Below are positions 7,978 to 16,746 of a DNA stretch of 64,000 bases, in pieces. The position numbers and the translations under genes are program-made. The stretch's first letter is position 1, and every line of letters begins with the position of its first letter. The notes below the pieces were generated by a model. It made no database searches, was not told the DNA's origin, and was given only the letters and a program-made list of their open reading frames with translations. The stretch lies in NCBI RefSeq assembly GCF_000270245.1, contig NC_015635.1, forward strand, positions 5,619,124-5,683,123. The letters are read 5' to 3'. The stretch is from Microlunatus phosphovorus NM-1. GTDB taxonomy: Bacteria; Actinomycetota; Actinomycetes; Propionibacteriales; Propionibacteriaceae.

Positions 7978-8041
7978 TCTGCTCGGGTTTGTCGGTGTCG
8001 CTCTATCTGCAGATCGAGCAGAACCGACAAGATCGAGCAGA
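7978..8041. repeat. Dispersed palindromic repeat family 1, copy 1
   Basis: Left arm TCTGCTCGGGTTTGTCGGT (7978-7996) pairs with right arm ACCGACAAGATCGAGCAGA (8023-8041) at 16 of 19 positions. A 23-base core around ATCTGCAGAT (7999-8021) lies between them. The element starts 5 bases past the esterase stop (minus strand). The core is the exact reverse complement of the core in copy 2, while the arms keep their orientation. Confidence 0.8.
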
Positions 8042-8045
8042 TGCT

Positions 8046-9200
8046 CTATTCGTAGACGAACAGGCTCTCGCCGGGGAAGATCCAGGACAGGCCGTCGCGG
8101 AGCCGGTCGCGCCACGACTCCCAGTTGTGGCCGTCCCGGGACTCCACGTAGTTGATCGTCATCCCCGTCTCGGTGAACACCGGGACCATCGAGCGATTGA
8201 AGATGATCAACGGCTCATACACCCCGCAGGACATGAACAGCCGATCGGCGAACCTGGTCGGCCGGGCCCGATAGCGGTTCATGAACTTCACCACCGGATC
8301 GAACGCCGGATCCTCGCCCTGCAGCGCTCCGATGTCGGTGAACACGAACGACCCCGACTGCAGTAGCAACGAGCCGTACGTCTGCGGATAGCGCACCGCC
8401 GTGGTGAGCGAGGCGATCGCCCCGAAGCTGGACCCCAGCAGCGCCCGCCCCGACGGATGGGCGATCAGCGGGAACTGCTCCTCCAGCTGACCGATCAGCT
8501 CCTTGGTGATCCAGCGGGCGTGCGGCCCGGAGTTCGGATACTCCCGCAGCCGCTCCCCCGGGTAGGTGAACGCCACCACGGTCTCGGCCATGTCCAGCCG
8601 GTGGATCAGGTTGTCCAGCACGACCTTCATCGACGCGTACTCCAGATAGTCCCCGCCGTCGTGCACCACCAGCAGCGGATAGCGCTGGGTCGTGGTGAAT
8701 CGTGCCGGCAGATAGAGCGTCACCCGGTTGTCCCGGCGCTGGGCCTGACTCCTGATCATCAGCTCGACCAGTTCGCCGGGTCGAGCGTCGGGGTCATAGA
8801 CCGCCCAGTCCGGCACCTGGTAGCCCTGCCCGAAGCAGACCGAGGAGTTGCCCACCGGACTACGGGCGATCCGAGGGTTGAGCGGGTCGTTGAAGCGCTC
8901 CCAGTGCTCGCCCCGGCGTACCTCGATCTGGTACTCCACCCGGGAGTCCTTGGGGATCTCCAGCACCACGTACCAGAAGTCGGTGTGCTCGATCCGCCGC
9001 AACGGCAGCGGATCACGGATCCCGACCACGCGATGTCGCAGGAACACCTCGTCGGCCTGCTGCCAGGCGACGAAGGTGCACTGGTTGCCCTCGATGATCG
9101 GGAACTCGTGCTGGTCGACGAATCGCTGCAGCGCCTGGTGGTCGAGCTCCTTGCTCTCCCGGAGCCGGTTGATCGCCAGCTTCGGCCGCTGGGCTGCCAT
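8046..9200 (-). CDS. Esterase-family alpha/beta hydrolase (enterochelin-esterase-like)
   Basis: Protein of 384 residues. An N-terminal immunoglobulin-like domain (about 30-150; CTFVAWQQADEVFLRH, YVVLEIPKDSRVEYQIEVR) resembles the first domain of Fes-type esterases. A hydrolase domain follows with RYPLLVVHDGGDYL, the nucleophile elbow GSSFGA (Ser near residue 256) and a catalytic His in DGHNW (near 356). It is last in an apparent operon with the ATP-grasp and S51-like genes. It may hydrolyse an ester or activated product of that pathway. A true siderophore substrate is not supported by anything nearby. A palindromic repeat follows its stop. Confidence 0.75.
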   Translation of the reverse strand: MAAQRPKLAINRLRESKELDHQALQRFVDQHEFPIIEGNQCTFVAWQQADEVFLRHRVVGIRDPLPLRRIEHTDFWYVVLEIPKDSRVEYQIEVRRGEHWERFNDPLNPRIARSPVGNSSVCFGQGYQVPDWAVYDPDARPGELVELMIRSQAQRRDNRVTLYLPARFTTTQRYPLLVVHDGGDYLEYASMKVVLDNLIHRLDMAETVVAFTYPGERLREYPNSGPHARWITKELIGQLEEQFPLIAHPSGRALLGSSFGAIASLTTAVRYPQTYGSLLLQSGSFVFTDIGALQGEDPAFDPVVKFMNRYRARPTRFADRLFMSCGVYEPLIIFNRSMVPVFTETGMTINYVESRDGHNWESWRDRLRDGLSWIFPGESLFVYE

Positions 9201-9221
9201 CAGGGGCCCACTTCCGCAGAG

Positions 9222-9284
9222 CTGCTCGGGTTTGTCGGCTCTGCTCGATCTGCAGATAGAGCGAAGCCGACAAGATCGAGCAGA
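9222..9284. repeat. Dispersed palindromic repeat family 1, copy 2
   Basis: The arms CTGCTCGGGTTTGTCGG and CCGACAAGATCGAGCAG are as in copy 1, but the 23-base core (9241-9263) is inverted relative to copy 1. It lies between the stop of the S51-like gene (9301, minus strand) and the start of the esterase gene. Confidence 0.8.
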
Positions 9285-9300
9285 TTCGTGGGGAGGGCGA

Positions 9301-10323
9301 TCACGGGCCTACCCTCCGAAGGGTCACCGGGTCGGCATGCGCCGGTCGGCGGGCCGGCTGGCCGGTGGGATCGACCGGTACGCCCGGGCGCTCCTCCACG
9401 TCACCCTCCGGGCCCCTGACGATCACCGCACCCTGCCGATCCACCCAGCGCGCAGACGTCGGCAGCGGACGGCCCTCGCCCAACAGCAACCGCGACTTCT
9501 CCTCCACCAGCAGGCAGGTCCTGGGCTTGAAGCGGCGGGCAAGCAGCGCCAGCTGGTACGGGTCGTGCATCGGCAACCTCGAACGTGGCTGGGGAAACGG
9601 CAACACACCCGGGTACGCGCCCAAGCCCTCCGCCCAGACCTCCGGCAACCGTCGCCCGGCAGGTCGGTTGGCGCCGAACAGCACCACCCGATCCGACAGC
9701 GCCATCGCGCCGGCCGACCAGGTGATCACCGGCTCGGTGAGCATCGCCGCCAGCCCGAACACATGCATGAGATGGAGCAGCACCCCGACATGCCCGCCGG
9801 TGATCACCATGCCGGCGCTGCCCTGGCAGATCTCCCGCAACTCTCGCCGATGGGCCAGCACGTTCGGCCGCTCGCCGATCATGATCGAGCGATAGAAGGT
9901 GTGCCGGCTGCCGGCCACTTCGGACAGATGCCAGGCATCCAGTGCCCGCAGCTGCCGGATCCCGTCGGCCACCGCTGCGGCACGCACCGCCGGCATCTTG
10001 TCCCGGCGGTTCACCTGGTCCAATGCGGCGACGGCGTGGAACAGTCGCAGCGCGTAGACCGCTTGCTGCTCCTCCAGCTCGTCGGCGAGCTTGCGCTCCG
10101 CGGCCGCGTACTCGGGATCGGTGCTGATCAGCTCGGTCCACCGCTGATAGAGCCGCAGGTTGGCCATCCTGCCCTCGAGGACGGCATTCAGCTCACCGTC
10201 CTCGCTCTCCCGCTCTCGCCAGCCGGCGTTGATCGTGGCAACGGGGCCACGGGGGATGAGCTCGGCGACCGCCGCCTTCGCGCCGGAAGTCCGCCGCTGC
10301 GGTCCAAGAACTGTGACGTCCAC
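9301..10323 (-). CDS. S51-like / type 1 glutamine-amidotransferase-fold protein
   Basis: Protein of about 340 residues. The region TGGHVGVLLHLMHVFGLAAM followed by ITWSAGAMALSDRVVLF is laid out like peptidase E/cyanophycinase (S51), where GG(N)...LL..L precedes the Ser nucleophile in (G/T)xSAGA (here Ser near residue 202). It could be a peptidase or amidase acting on the product of the adjacent ATP-grasp enzyme. The GTG at 10323 lies 30 bases after the ATP-grasp stop; a longer reading frame continues upstream through that gene but is judged non-coding. The rest of the catalytic site is not recognisable. Confidence 0.6.
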   Translation of the reverse strand: MDVTVLGPQRRTSGAKAAVAELIPRGPVATINAGWRERESEDGELNAVLEGRMANLRLYQRWTELISTDPEYAAAERKLADELEEQQAVYALRLFHAVAALDQVNRRDKMPAVRAAAVADGIRQLRALDAWHLSEVAGSRHTFYRSIMIGERPNVLAHRRELREICQGSAGMVITGGHVGVLLHLMHVFGLAAMLTEPVITWSAGAMALSDRVVLFGANRPAGRRLPEVWAEGLGAYPGVLPFPQPRSRLPMHDPYQLALLARRFKPRTCLLVEEKSRLLLGEGRPLPTSARWVDRQGAVIVRGPEGDVEERPGVPVDPTGQPARRPAHADPVTLRRVGP

Positions 10324-10352
10324 TCGTGGTGCTCTCGTGATCCTCTCGATCG

Positions 10353-11576
10353 TCAGCCGGCGTGCACGGTGATCGTCTCGCCCACGTCGTTGAGCATGCC
10401 ACGCAGCACGTCGTAGTCCGGGTGTTTCATCCGGATGTAGGCATTGGCCATGAATCCCGCCGCGACCGGCTGGGTCGGCGTACCGGCTCCGGGCAGGTGT
10501 GCATCGATCACCCACTCGCCGTACTGGGACTGCATCTCCTCCACCCCGGAGTAGCCCTGGATGTAGCCGTCGGCGGTAGGCCGGAGCGCGATCAGACCGG
10601 CGGAGTACTGCCGGCTCAACGGGGCATGCACATCCCCGTGCACCACCGCGCGGGCCCACTCCGTGTAGATGTCGACGTCGTTGCCGACCGCGTACAGGTC
10701 CCAGGCGCCGACCCCGGCAGGTCGGCAGCCGACCTCGGAGAAGCGCAGTCCTTTCGGGCCGAAGAACCACTCCATGTGGGTGGCCGAGGTGCCGATCCCG
10801 AGCACCTCGTTGACCCGGTGTCCCAGCTCCTTGAGCTCGCCGTAGCTCTCCGCGTGGTCGACCCGGTTCGTGGAGACGAACTGTGGAGAGATCCATCGAG
10901 TACGCATCGCCTCCAGCACGTTCGGGTAGTAGTGACAGACGAAGTCGTACGCCGCACCGCCGTTGATCGACAGCGTGTCGTAGAAGCCCTCATGACCCTC
11001 GACGAACTCCTCCAACGCGACCGAGCCGACCCCCTCCGCCCCGAACTGGTCCAGGGCCGCCTTGAGCTCGGTGTCGTTGTCGACCCGGCTGGTGCCCGAG
11101 GCACCCGCGGCGGCGCGCGGCTTGGTGATCAGCGGATAGCCGACGGCAGCGGCGAAGGCGAGTGCCTGATCGAGCGAGTCCACTGCCGCCGAGGCGGCCG
11201 TCGGCACACCGGCGGAGCGCAGTGCCTCCTTCATGGCCGGCTTGTCCCGGCACAGCCAGGCGGTCCGCCGAGAGGTGCCAGGGATGCCACACGCCTCCCG
11301 AACTTCGGCCGTCGGCAGGATGTGCGCCTCGACCGTCGCCTCGAGCCGGTCCACCCAGACCTTGTCCTGGACCCAGCGCACGGCGTCGTGCAACTCGGCG
11401 ACGTCGGTCACCGAGCCGATCTGGTGGTAGTGATGCAGCCAGCTCTTCAGTTCATCGTCGAGCCAGTCGCCAGGGCGCTCGCCGATGCCGATCACCGTGG
11501 CGCCGACCGCGTGCAGGCCGCGGACGAACTGGCGCTGATAGGCGGGGAACGCGGGCTCGACGAAGATCACATTCAT
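10353..11576 (-). CDS. ATP-grasp domain protein, carboxylate-amine ligase-like
   Basis: Protein of 407 residues with the three-part ATP-grasp plan. It has an N-terminal pre-ATP-grasp domain (MNVIFVEPAFPAYQRQFVRG), a central lid with YPLITKPRAAAGASGT (nucleotide-binding Lys and Gly-rich loop), VALEEFVEGHEGFYD, and a Mg-binding end HMEWFFGPKGLRFSEVGCRP. Such enzymes activate a carboxylate as acyl-phosphate and join it to an amine or thiol. It heads the operon ATP-grasp, S51-like, esterase, all on the minus strand with gaps of 29 and about 100 bases. The substrate is unknown; a peptide-like or ester product is an inference. Confidence 0.75.
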   Translation of the reverse strand: MNVIFVEPAFPAYQRQFVRGLHAVGATVIGIGERPGDWLDDELKSWLHHYHQIGSVTDVAELHDAVRWVQDKVWVDRLEATVEAHILPTAEVREACGIPGTSRRTAWLCRDKPAMKEALRSAGVPTAASAAVDSLDQALAFAAAVGYPLITKPRAAAGASGTSRVDNDTELKAALDQFGAEGVGSVALEEFVEGHEGFYDTLSINGGAAYDFVCHYYPNVLEAMRTRWISPQFVSTNRVDHAESYGELKELGHRVNEVLGIGTSATHMEWFFGPKGLRFSEVGCRPAGVGAWDLYAVGNDVDIYTEWARAVVHGDVHAPLSRQYSAGLIALRPTADGYIQGYSGVEEMQSQYGEWVIDAHLPGAGTPTQPVAAGFMANAYIRMKHPDYDVLRGMLNDVGETITVHAG

Positions 11577-11724
11577 GTCTGGCGAGCCTACGACGGTTGG
11601 GCGTTGTTGTCCCTACCAGGTGCCGTTGCCGGTGATCGACCTCTTCGTCTCCTAGGCTGGCCGGCAGCCATCCCCCTCTGTTCTCGTTTCCCGCCAACCC
11701 GCCCCCAAGCGATGCGAGCGCCCC

Positions 11725-12174
11725 ATGTCGAACCAACAGCCTCCTCCCTCAGATCCTGAGCGGCCCGAAGAGCCCTATGGTCAAGAACCCCCGTACGGAC
11801 AGCAGCCCCCATATGGGCAGCCCTACGGTGAACAGCAGCAGCCCTACGGCGCTCCGGGCTACGGTCCACCCGGCGGCTACGGTCCGCCCGGCGGCTACGG
11901 GGGCCCGCCACCGGTTGATCCCGGCCGCACGATGGGCATAGTGGGGCTTGTCCTCTCGGGATCCGGGGCCCTGTTCACCCTGCTGTGCTCTGTCGGCATC
12001 ATCTTGGCGATACCAGGTGTCATCGTCAGCGCAATCGGCTGGAGCAAGTCGCGATCCTCAGGCTTCAAGAATGGGGTCGCACTGGCCGGAATCATCGTCG
12101 GCGGAGCCGCTGCAGCCCTCAGTCTGATCAGCCTGATCGTGTTCGGACTGAATATGCGCGATCTCACGGGGTGA
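11725..12174 (+). CDS. Pro/Gly/Tyr-rich two-helix membrane protein (DUF4190-like)
   Basis: Protein of 149 residues. The first 65 are low-complexity, with PYGQ, PPYGQ and GGYG repeats. Two transmembrane segments follow at about 72-105 and 115-142, joined by IGWSKSRSSGFKNGVALAGI. The tail resembles DUF4190, common in actinobacterial membrane proteins with disordered cytoplasmic N-termini. Function unknown. It lies 8 bases upstream of the M48 protease gene, so the two are probably co-transcribed. It diverges from the ATP-grasp gene. Confidence 0.75.
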   Translation: MSNQQPPPSDPERPEEPYGQEPPYGQQPPYGQPYGEQQQPYGAPGYGPPGGYGPPGGYGGPPPVDPGRTMGIVGLVLSGSGALFTLLCSVGIILAIPGVIVSAIGWSKSRSSGFKNGVALAGIIVGGAAAALSLISLIVFGLNMRDLTG

Positions 12175-12181
12175 CCCTGCG

Positions 12182-13237
12182 ATGACGAATTCGCGTTGGG
12201 CCATCGGCGGGGGCCGGATCCGGTTCTCGGACATCAGTCCGCGCGCCTACGAGCACCCGGCCGACCGCGGCGCCCTGGTCGCGCTGCGGGCGATCCCGGG
12301 TTTCGATGCGGTGCTGAAAGCCGTGTCTGGGGCGATCGGCGAACGGAACGTACGGCTGCTGTGCCTCGCGTCGTCGATCCGAGTCTCGCCGCGACAGTAT
12401 CCACTGCTCCACCAGATGATCAGCGAATGCGCGACCACGCTGGATGTGCAGCCGGTGCCGGAACTCTTCGTACAGCAGAACCCCCAGCCGACGGCGATGA
12501 CCATCGGTCTTGATCGGCCGATGATCGTGTTGAGCACCGGGATGCTCGATCTGGTCGACGACGACGGGCTGCGGTTCGTCATCGGGCACGAGGTCGGCCA
12601 TGTGCTGTCCGGTCACGCTGTCTATCGCACGATGCTGCTGCAGCTGATCAACATCGCGACGTCGATCCAGTGGATGCCCATCGGCTACTGGGGTGTCCGG
12701 GCGATCATCCAGGGACTCAACGAGTGGTACCGCAAGTCCGAGCTGTCCTGTGACCGGGCCGGTCTGCTCTGCGGTCAGGATCCGAAGGCGGCACTGCGCG
12801 TCCACGCCACCCTGGCCGGAGCGCAGAATCCCGACGAGATGGATGTCGCCGGATTCCTCGATCAGGCCACCGAGTATCTGTCCAGCGGCGATGTCCGCGA
12901 CAGCCTGTTGAAGATCTTGCAGATCAGCGCACAGACCCATCCGCTCGCTGCGTTGCGCGCCGCCGAGTTGCAGCAGTGGGCGGCCGGCCCGGAATACCGT
13001 GCGATCCTGTCCGGCGACTATCCCCGCCGCTCGGAGGACGCCAACGCACCCATGAGTGAGGACGTGAAGGCGGCCGCAGCCTCGTACGCGAACACCTTCC
13101 GCACCTCCTCCGATCCGCTGTTCCGGGTGGTCGGCAAGGTCGGCACCGTGGTCGGCGGAGTGGGGAATGTCGCCGCCGGTCGCGTCCGCGACTGGTGGCA
13201 GACCGGCCGTGGCACTCACGACCCGAACCACGAGTGA
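12182..13237 (+). CDS. M48 family zinc metalloprotease
   Basis: Protein of 351 residues. HEVGHVLSGH (about 137-146) supplies the HExxH zinc-binding catalytic motif, and ELSCDRAGLL about 55 residues later has the third ligand Glu and the Asp typical of M48 (HtpX/Ste24) peptidases. The region around LLQLINIATSIQWMPIGYWG may dip into the membrane. A role in membrane-protein quality control is the family inference. Probably co-transcribed with the small membrane protein before it. Confidence 0.85.
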   Translation: MTNSRWAIGGGRIRFSDISPRAYEHPADRGALVALRAIPGFDAVLKAVSGAIGERNVRLLCLASSIRVSPRQYPLLHQMISECATTLDVQPVPELFVQQNPQPTAMTIGLDRPMIVLSTGMLDLVDDDGLRFVIGHEVGHVLSGHAVYRTMLLQLINIATSIQWMPIGYWGVRAIIQGLNEWYRKSELSCDRAGLLCGQDPKAALRVHATLAGAQNPDEMDVAGFLDQATEYLSSGDVRDSLLKILQISAQTHPLAALRAAELQQWAAGPEYRAILSGDYPRRSEDANAPMSEDVKAAAASYANTFRTSSDPLFRVVGKVGTVVGGVGNVAAGRVRDWWQTGRGTHDPNHE

Positions 13238-13352
13238 CGACCGAACCAGCCCGCTGCCGGAGTAGGCAGCGTGGGCGAGCCTGACCAGCATCCGGCGGTC
13301 GGTTGCGAACCCGGCAGGGCACAACCGTCGGAAGACTGCCATCATCGACTCT

Positions 13353-14063
13353 GTGAGCGAGAGCGCGGATCCGGCGAAGCCGGCCACGACGGGTGCCGAT
13401 AGGCAGCCGGCGACGAAGCCGACGGCGGAGCAGCCGACTGAGCAGGCGAAGAAGGCCAAGAAGCCCAAGCCGGCGAAACAGCGGAAGCCCGCGACCCCGG
13501 AGCAGCAGGAGCGCCGCAAGGCGATCATCCGCTGGGTGGTGTTCATCGGCGTCGGTGCGATCTTGACGGTACTGCTCTACTTCTTGCTCTCCGCCTTGAT
13601 CCCCCGTTGGTGGGCGCAAGTCGTCGGTCGACAGGCCGGCGGCAGGATCAGCACCGGCATCCTGCTCGGCCTCTCGTACGGCTTCGTCTTCACGCTGCTG
13701 CCCCTGGTCGTGCTGGCTCAGGCCATGCACCGCTCGTTCAGCTGGCGGGCCAGGACGATCATCGTGCTGGTTGCTGCCGCACTGACTGCGCCGAATCTGA
13801 TGACACTCGGCATCTCCATCGGCAACAGTCCCGCTGCGCACGCCGGTGAGCGCACGCTCGACGTGACCGCCCCCGGGTTCCGGCAGGCGACCTTGTGGGG
13901 AGTCATCCTCGGCGCGGTGACCGGGGCGATCGTCATCACCCTTCTGCTGCTCTGGGAGCGCCGGGGCCAGGAGTTGAAGCTGCTTCGCGCCCGGCTGGAC
14001 CAGTTGGAGAAAGAGCTCCCGTCGGCCCTGCCTACACCGCCGGAGTCGCCCGACTCCCGCTGA
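13353..14063 (+). CDS. Conserved actinobacterial membrane protein with charged N-terminal tail
   Basis: Protein of 236 residues. A 60-residue Lys/Pro/Ala-rich tail (KKAKKPKPAKQ) precedes four hydrophobic segments (about 66-88, 105-128, 134-152, 182-205) and a C-terminal amphipathic helix that looks coiled-coil (LKLLRARLDQLEKEL). I recognise no enzymatic motif. Similar proteins are annotated loosely as permeases in actinobacteria. The GTG start is weakly supported, because no strong ribosome-binding site is present. Confidence 0.6.
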   Translation: MSESADPAKPATTGADRQPATKPTAEQPTEQAKKAKKPKPAKQRKPATPEQQERRKAIIRWVVFIGVGAILTVLLYFLLSALIPRWWAQVVGRQAGGRISTGILLGLSYGFVFTLLPLVVLAQAMHRSFSWRARTIIVLVAAALTAPNLMTLGISIGNSPAAHAGERTLDVTAPGFRQATLWGVILGAVTGAIVITLLLLWERRGQELKLLRARLDQLEKELPSALPTPPESPDSR

Positions 14064-14112
14064 CTGCCCGTCGCGAGTGGCGACCAGCACAACAGCTACT
14101 AGGGTCGGGGCC

Positions 14113-14913
14113 ATGAGTGACATCCGGATCGGCGGCCACGGCGAGCAGGAGGATCCGATCGCCGAGGCGAAGGCCCGCGGCGCGGACCTGGCCCAGTTCT
14201 TCCTCGGCGATCCGCAAGGCTGGAAGGGGCCCGAAATCGCGTACCCGGGCGGCGCCGAGGCACTCAAGCAGGCAGCCGCCGAGGCCGACATCGCGCTCTA
14301 TGTGCATGCGCCGTACGTGCTCAACGTCGCCACCACGAACAACCGGATCCGGATTCCCAGCCGCAAGTTCCTCCAGCAGTATCTGAACGCCGCGGCCGAG
14401 ATCGGTGCCGCCGGAGTGATCGTGCACGGCGGCCACGTGCTCAAGAACGACGACCCGGCCAAGGGCTTCGACAACTGGCGCAAATGCATCGAGAGCCTGG
14501 AGATGCCGGTGCCGCTGCTGATCGAGAACACCGCCGGTGGCGATCAGGCGATGGCTCGGCGGATGGAGCGGATCGAGCGGCTCTGGGACGCCGTCACCTC
14601 GGCCACCGGCGGCGACACCGTGGGCTTCTGCCTCGACACCTGTCACGCGCACGCGGGCGGGATCGTGCTGGCCGAGGCGGTCGCACGAGTTCTGGAGATC
14701 ACCGGTCGGATCGACCTGGTCCACTGCAACAACTCCCGGGACGGCTTCGACTCCGGCGCCGACCGGCACGCCAATCTCGAGGACGGCGAGATCGACCCCG
14801 ACGCCCTGCTGGCGGTGATCAGCGCCGCCGGCGCTCCAGTGGTGGTCGAGACCCCGGGCGGGCTAGCGGGTCAGGCAGCCGACATCAGCTGGCTACGCCG
14901 TCACCTGGGCTGA
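14113..14913 (+). CDS. nfo: Endonuclease IV (AP endonuclease family 2)
   Basis: TIM-barrel protein of 266 residues, close to the family length of 250-290. The zinc ligands are recognisable in order: His in LYVHAPYVLNVAT, His in VHGGH, Glu in LLIENTAGG, Asp and His in FCLDTCHAHAGG, and DLVHCNNSRD...DRHANLEDG at the end, matching the H-x-N-D-S and D-R-H motifs of endonuclease IV. It cleaves DNA at abasic sites during base-excision repair. ATG at 14113 starts exactly at the conserved N-terminus. A stand-alone gene. Confidence 0.88.
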   Translation: MSDIRIGGHGEQEDPIAEAKARGADLAQFFLGDPQGWKGPEIAYPGGAEALKQAAAEADIALYVHAPYVLNVATTNNRIRIPSRKFLQQYLNAAAEIGAAGVIVHGGHVLKNDDPAKGFDNWRKCIESLEMPVPLLIENTAGGDQAMARRMERIERLWDAVTSATGGDTVGFCLDTCHAHAGGIVLAEAVARVLEITGRIDLVHCNNSRDGFDSGADRHANLEDGEIDPDALLAVISAAGAPVVVETPGGLAGQAADISWLRRHLG

Positions 14914-15071
14914 CATCTCGAGCCCGCCAGCTCTCGGCCAGTTGATACGCCCGATCGATCGCCCATGGCAGACTATGGTGCGCTCAGTCGGCGTACCGCG
15001 TTGCCGATCACGGGCGACACTCAACGCAGCAGCAGACCCCGGTCGACCCATGCCGGTGAGGAAGAGGTGAC

Positions 15072-15947
15072 ATGACGGCGGCCACACGGGTGGATTCCGA
15101 GGACGAGTTCGAGCCGGTCTATCACCGCTACGGACCACATCGGGCCGGCCTGCCACCACTGGTGCCGTACTTCCGAGAGCTGTGGGCTCGACGCGAGTTC
15201 GCCTCGGAGATGAGCAAGGCAACACTGCGCGGTGCCCATATCAACACCGCCTTCGGCCAGTTGTGGCTGATCCTCAATCCGTTGTTGCTGGCGGGCGTCT
15301 ACTACCTGCTGGTCACCATCATCCGGCAGCGGCACGATCCGTTGCTGTTCACCCACCTGACGCTGGCGCTCTTCGCCTTCACGATGATGCAGTCGGCGGC
15401 TTCCACCGGCGCGACCTCGGTCACCGGATCGGGTCGGCTGTTGATCAACACGGCCTTCCCGCGCCTGTTGATCCCCTTGTCAGCGGTACGTACGGCGTTC
15501 TGGCGGTTCCTGCCCACCATTCCGGTCTATCTGATCTTCCACGTCATCTTCCAGCTGACCTGGCATCCGCGGATGATCGTCTCCCTCTACTTCCTGGGCA
15601 CCATGGTGGTCTTCAGCATGGGCTTGGCGGCGCTGTTCGCCACCTGCCAGGTCTACTTCCGGGACACCTCGAACTTCCTGCCGTACGTCCTGCGGCTGTG
15701 GATGTATCTGTCGCCGGTGCTGTGGCTGCCGGAAATGTTGAGCCGGATGGGCCCCGCGATGCAGTTCATCGTCCAGCTCAACCCGATGTATCCGATGCTC
15801 ACCGGTTACGCCAACCTGCTGCAGGACGAAGCCATACCGCCGCTGTGGATGTGGTTGGCCGCCGCCGCGTGGGCAATCGGAGCCGTGCTGGTGGGCTTCT
15901 TGTTCTTCATCTCGAGGGAGCGTGAGTTCGCTGTCCGCCTCACTTGA
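15072..15947 (+). CDS. ABC-2 type polysaccharide/teichoic-acid export permease
   Basis: Integral membrane protein of 291 residues with six hydrophobic segments of the Wzm/TagG type. Typical stretches are LWARREFASEMSKATLRGAH before helix 1, LGQLWLILNPLLLAGVYY-like helix 1, and MYLSPVLWLPEM ahead of the last helices. It should form the channel that moves lipid-linked glycans across the membrane, energised by the next gene, which it overlaps by 26 bases. GAAGAGG precedes the ATG. No glycosyltransferases are nearby, so the cargo is unknown. Confidence 0.88.
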   Translation: MTAATRVDSEDEFEPVYHRYGPHRAGLPPLVPYFRELWARREFASEMSKATLRGAHINTAFGQLWLILNPLLLAGVYYLLVTIIRQRHDPLLFTHLTLALFAFTMMQSAASTGATSVTGSGRLLINTAFPRLLIPLSAVRTAFWRFLPTIPVYLIFHVIFQLTWHPRMIVSLYFLGTMVVFSMGLAALFATCQVYFRDTSNFLPYVLRLWMYLSPVLWLPEMLSRMGPAMQFIVQLNPMYPMLTGYANLLQDEAIPPLWMWLAAAAWAIGAVLVGFLFFISREREFAVRLT

Positions 15948-16728
15948 CGAGCAACAGACCGGGTTGGCGGTCAGGATCAAGAACCTGTCGATCACCTACC
16001 GCACCTCGTTCGAACGCAGGCCGACGCTGCGTACCGCACTGGTCCGCTTCGGCCGTGGTCAGCGAGCCGTACGAGAGGTCAAGGCGCTGACCGACCTCAC
16101 CCTGACCGTGCCGGAAGGTACGTCGATGGGCATCATCGGCGCCAACGGTGCCGGCAAGTCCACACTGATGCGCGCGGTCGCCGGGATCCTGCCACCGACC
16201 GAGGGATCCGTCGAGGTGTGGGGCAAAGCCAGCACACTGCTCGCCCTGGGGGTCGGTTTCAACAAGAGCCTGTCGGGCCGGGAGAACATCATCCTCGGCG
16301 GGCTCGCCGCCGGACTGTCCCGCAAGGAAGTGGAGGAACGCGCCGACCAGGTGGCGGAATGGACCGAGATCGGCGACTTCATCGACATGCCGATGCAGAC
16401 CTACTCCTCCGGCATGTCCGCGCGGGTCGCCTTCTCGGTAGCTGTCCATATGAAGCCGGACATCTTGATGGTGGACGAGGCGCTGTCGACCGGCGATGCC
16501 CGCTTCCGAGCCAAAGCCACCGACAAGATGGCCGAACTGCGCAGCTCTGCTCGAGCGATGTTCCTGGTCAGTCATGGGTTGAACAGCATCAAGGAGATGT
16601 GCACCGACGCCATCTGGCTGGACAAGGGCCGGATGATGATGCAGGGGTCACCCGAGGACGTCGTCGAGGAGTACAAGAAGTTCACCAAGGTGAAGAAGGG
16701 CTCCTCCGCTGCCGACGACGACGTCTGA
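15922..16728 (+). CDS. ABC transporter ATPase of polysaccharide exporter
   Basis: ATPase of 268 residues, partner of the preceding permease. Walker A is GANGAGKST (about 73-81), the ABC signature SSGMSARVAF (near 162) and Walker B ILMVDEALS (near 181). It has the short form of Wzt/TagH, without the C-terminal carbohydrate-recognition domain. Proteins of this type (for example RfbE) carry an N-terminal region like RIKNLSITYRTSFERRPTL. The GTG at 15922 has AGGGAG close upstream; the overlap points to translational coupling. Confidence 0.9.
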   Translation: MSSLSASLDEQQTGLAVRIKNLSITYRTSFERRPTLRTALVRFGRGQRAVREVKALTDLTLTVPEGTSMGIIGANGAGKSTLMRAVAGILPPTEGSVEVWGKASTLLALGVGFNKSLSGRENIILGGLAAGLSRKEVEERADQVAEWTEIGDFIDMPMQTYSSGMSARVAFSVAVHMKPDILMVDEALSTGDARFRAKATDKMAELRSSARAMFLVSHGLNSIKEMCTDAIWLDKGRMMMQGSPEDVVEEYKKFTKVKKGSSAADDDV

Positions 16729-16746
16729 GGCTCAGCTGTCCGGGAC

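Noticed and set aside
9301..10896. 531-residue version of the S51-like protein starting inside the ATP-grasp gene
   Set aside because: The first 190 codons are out of frame with the well-supported ATP-grasp protein and have no domain; GTG at 10323 after the ATP-grasp stop is simpler.
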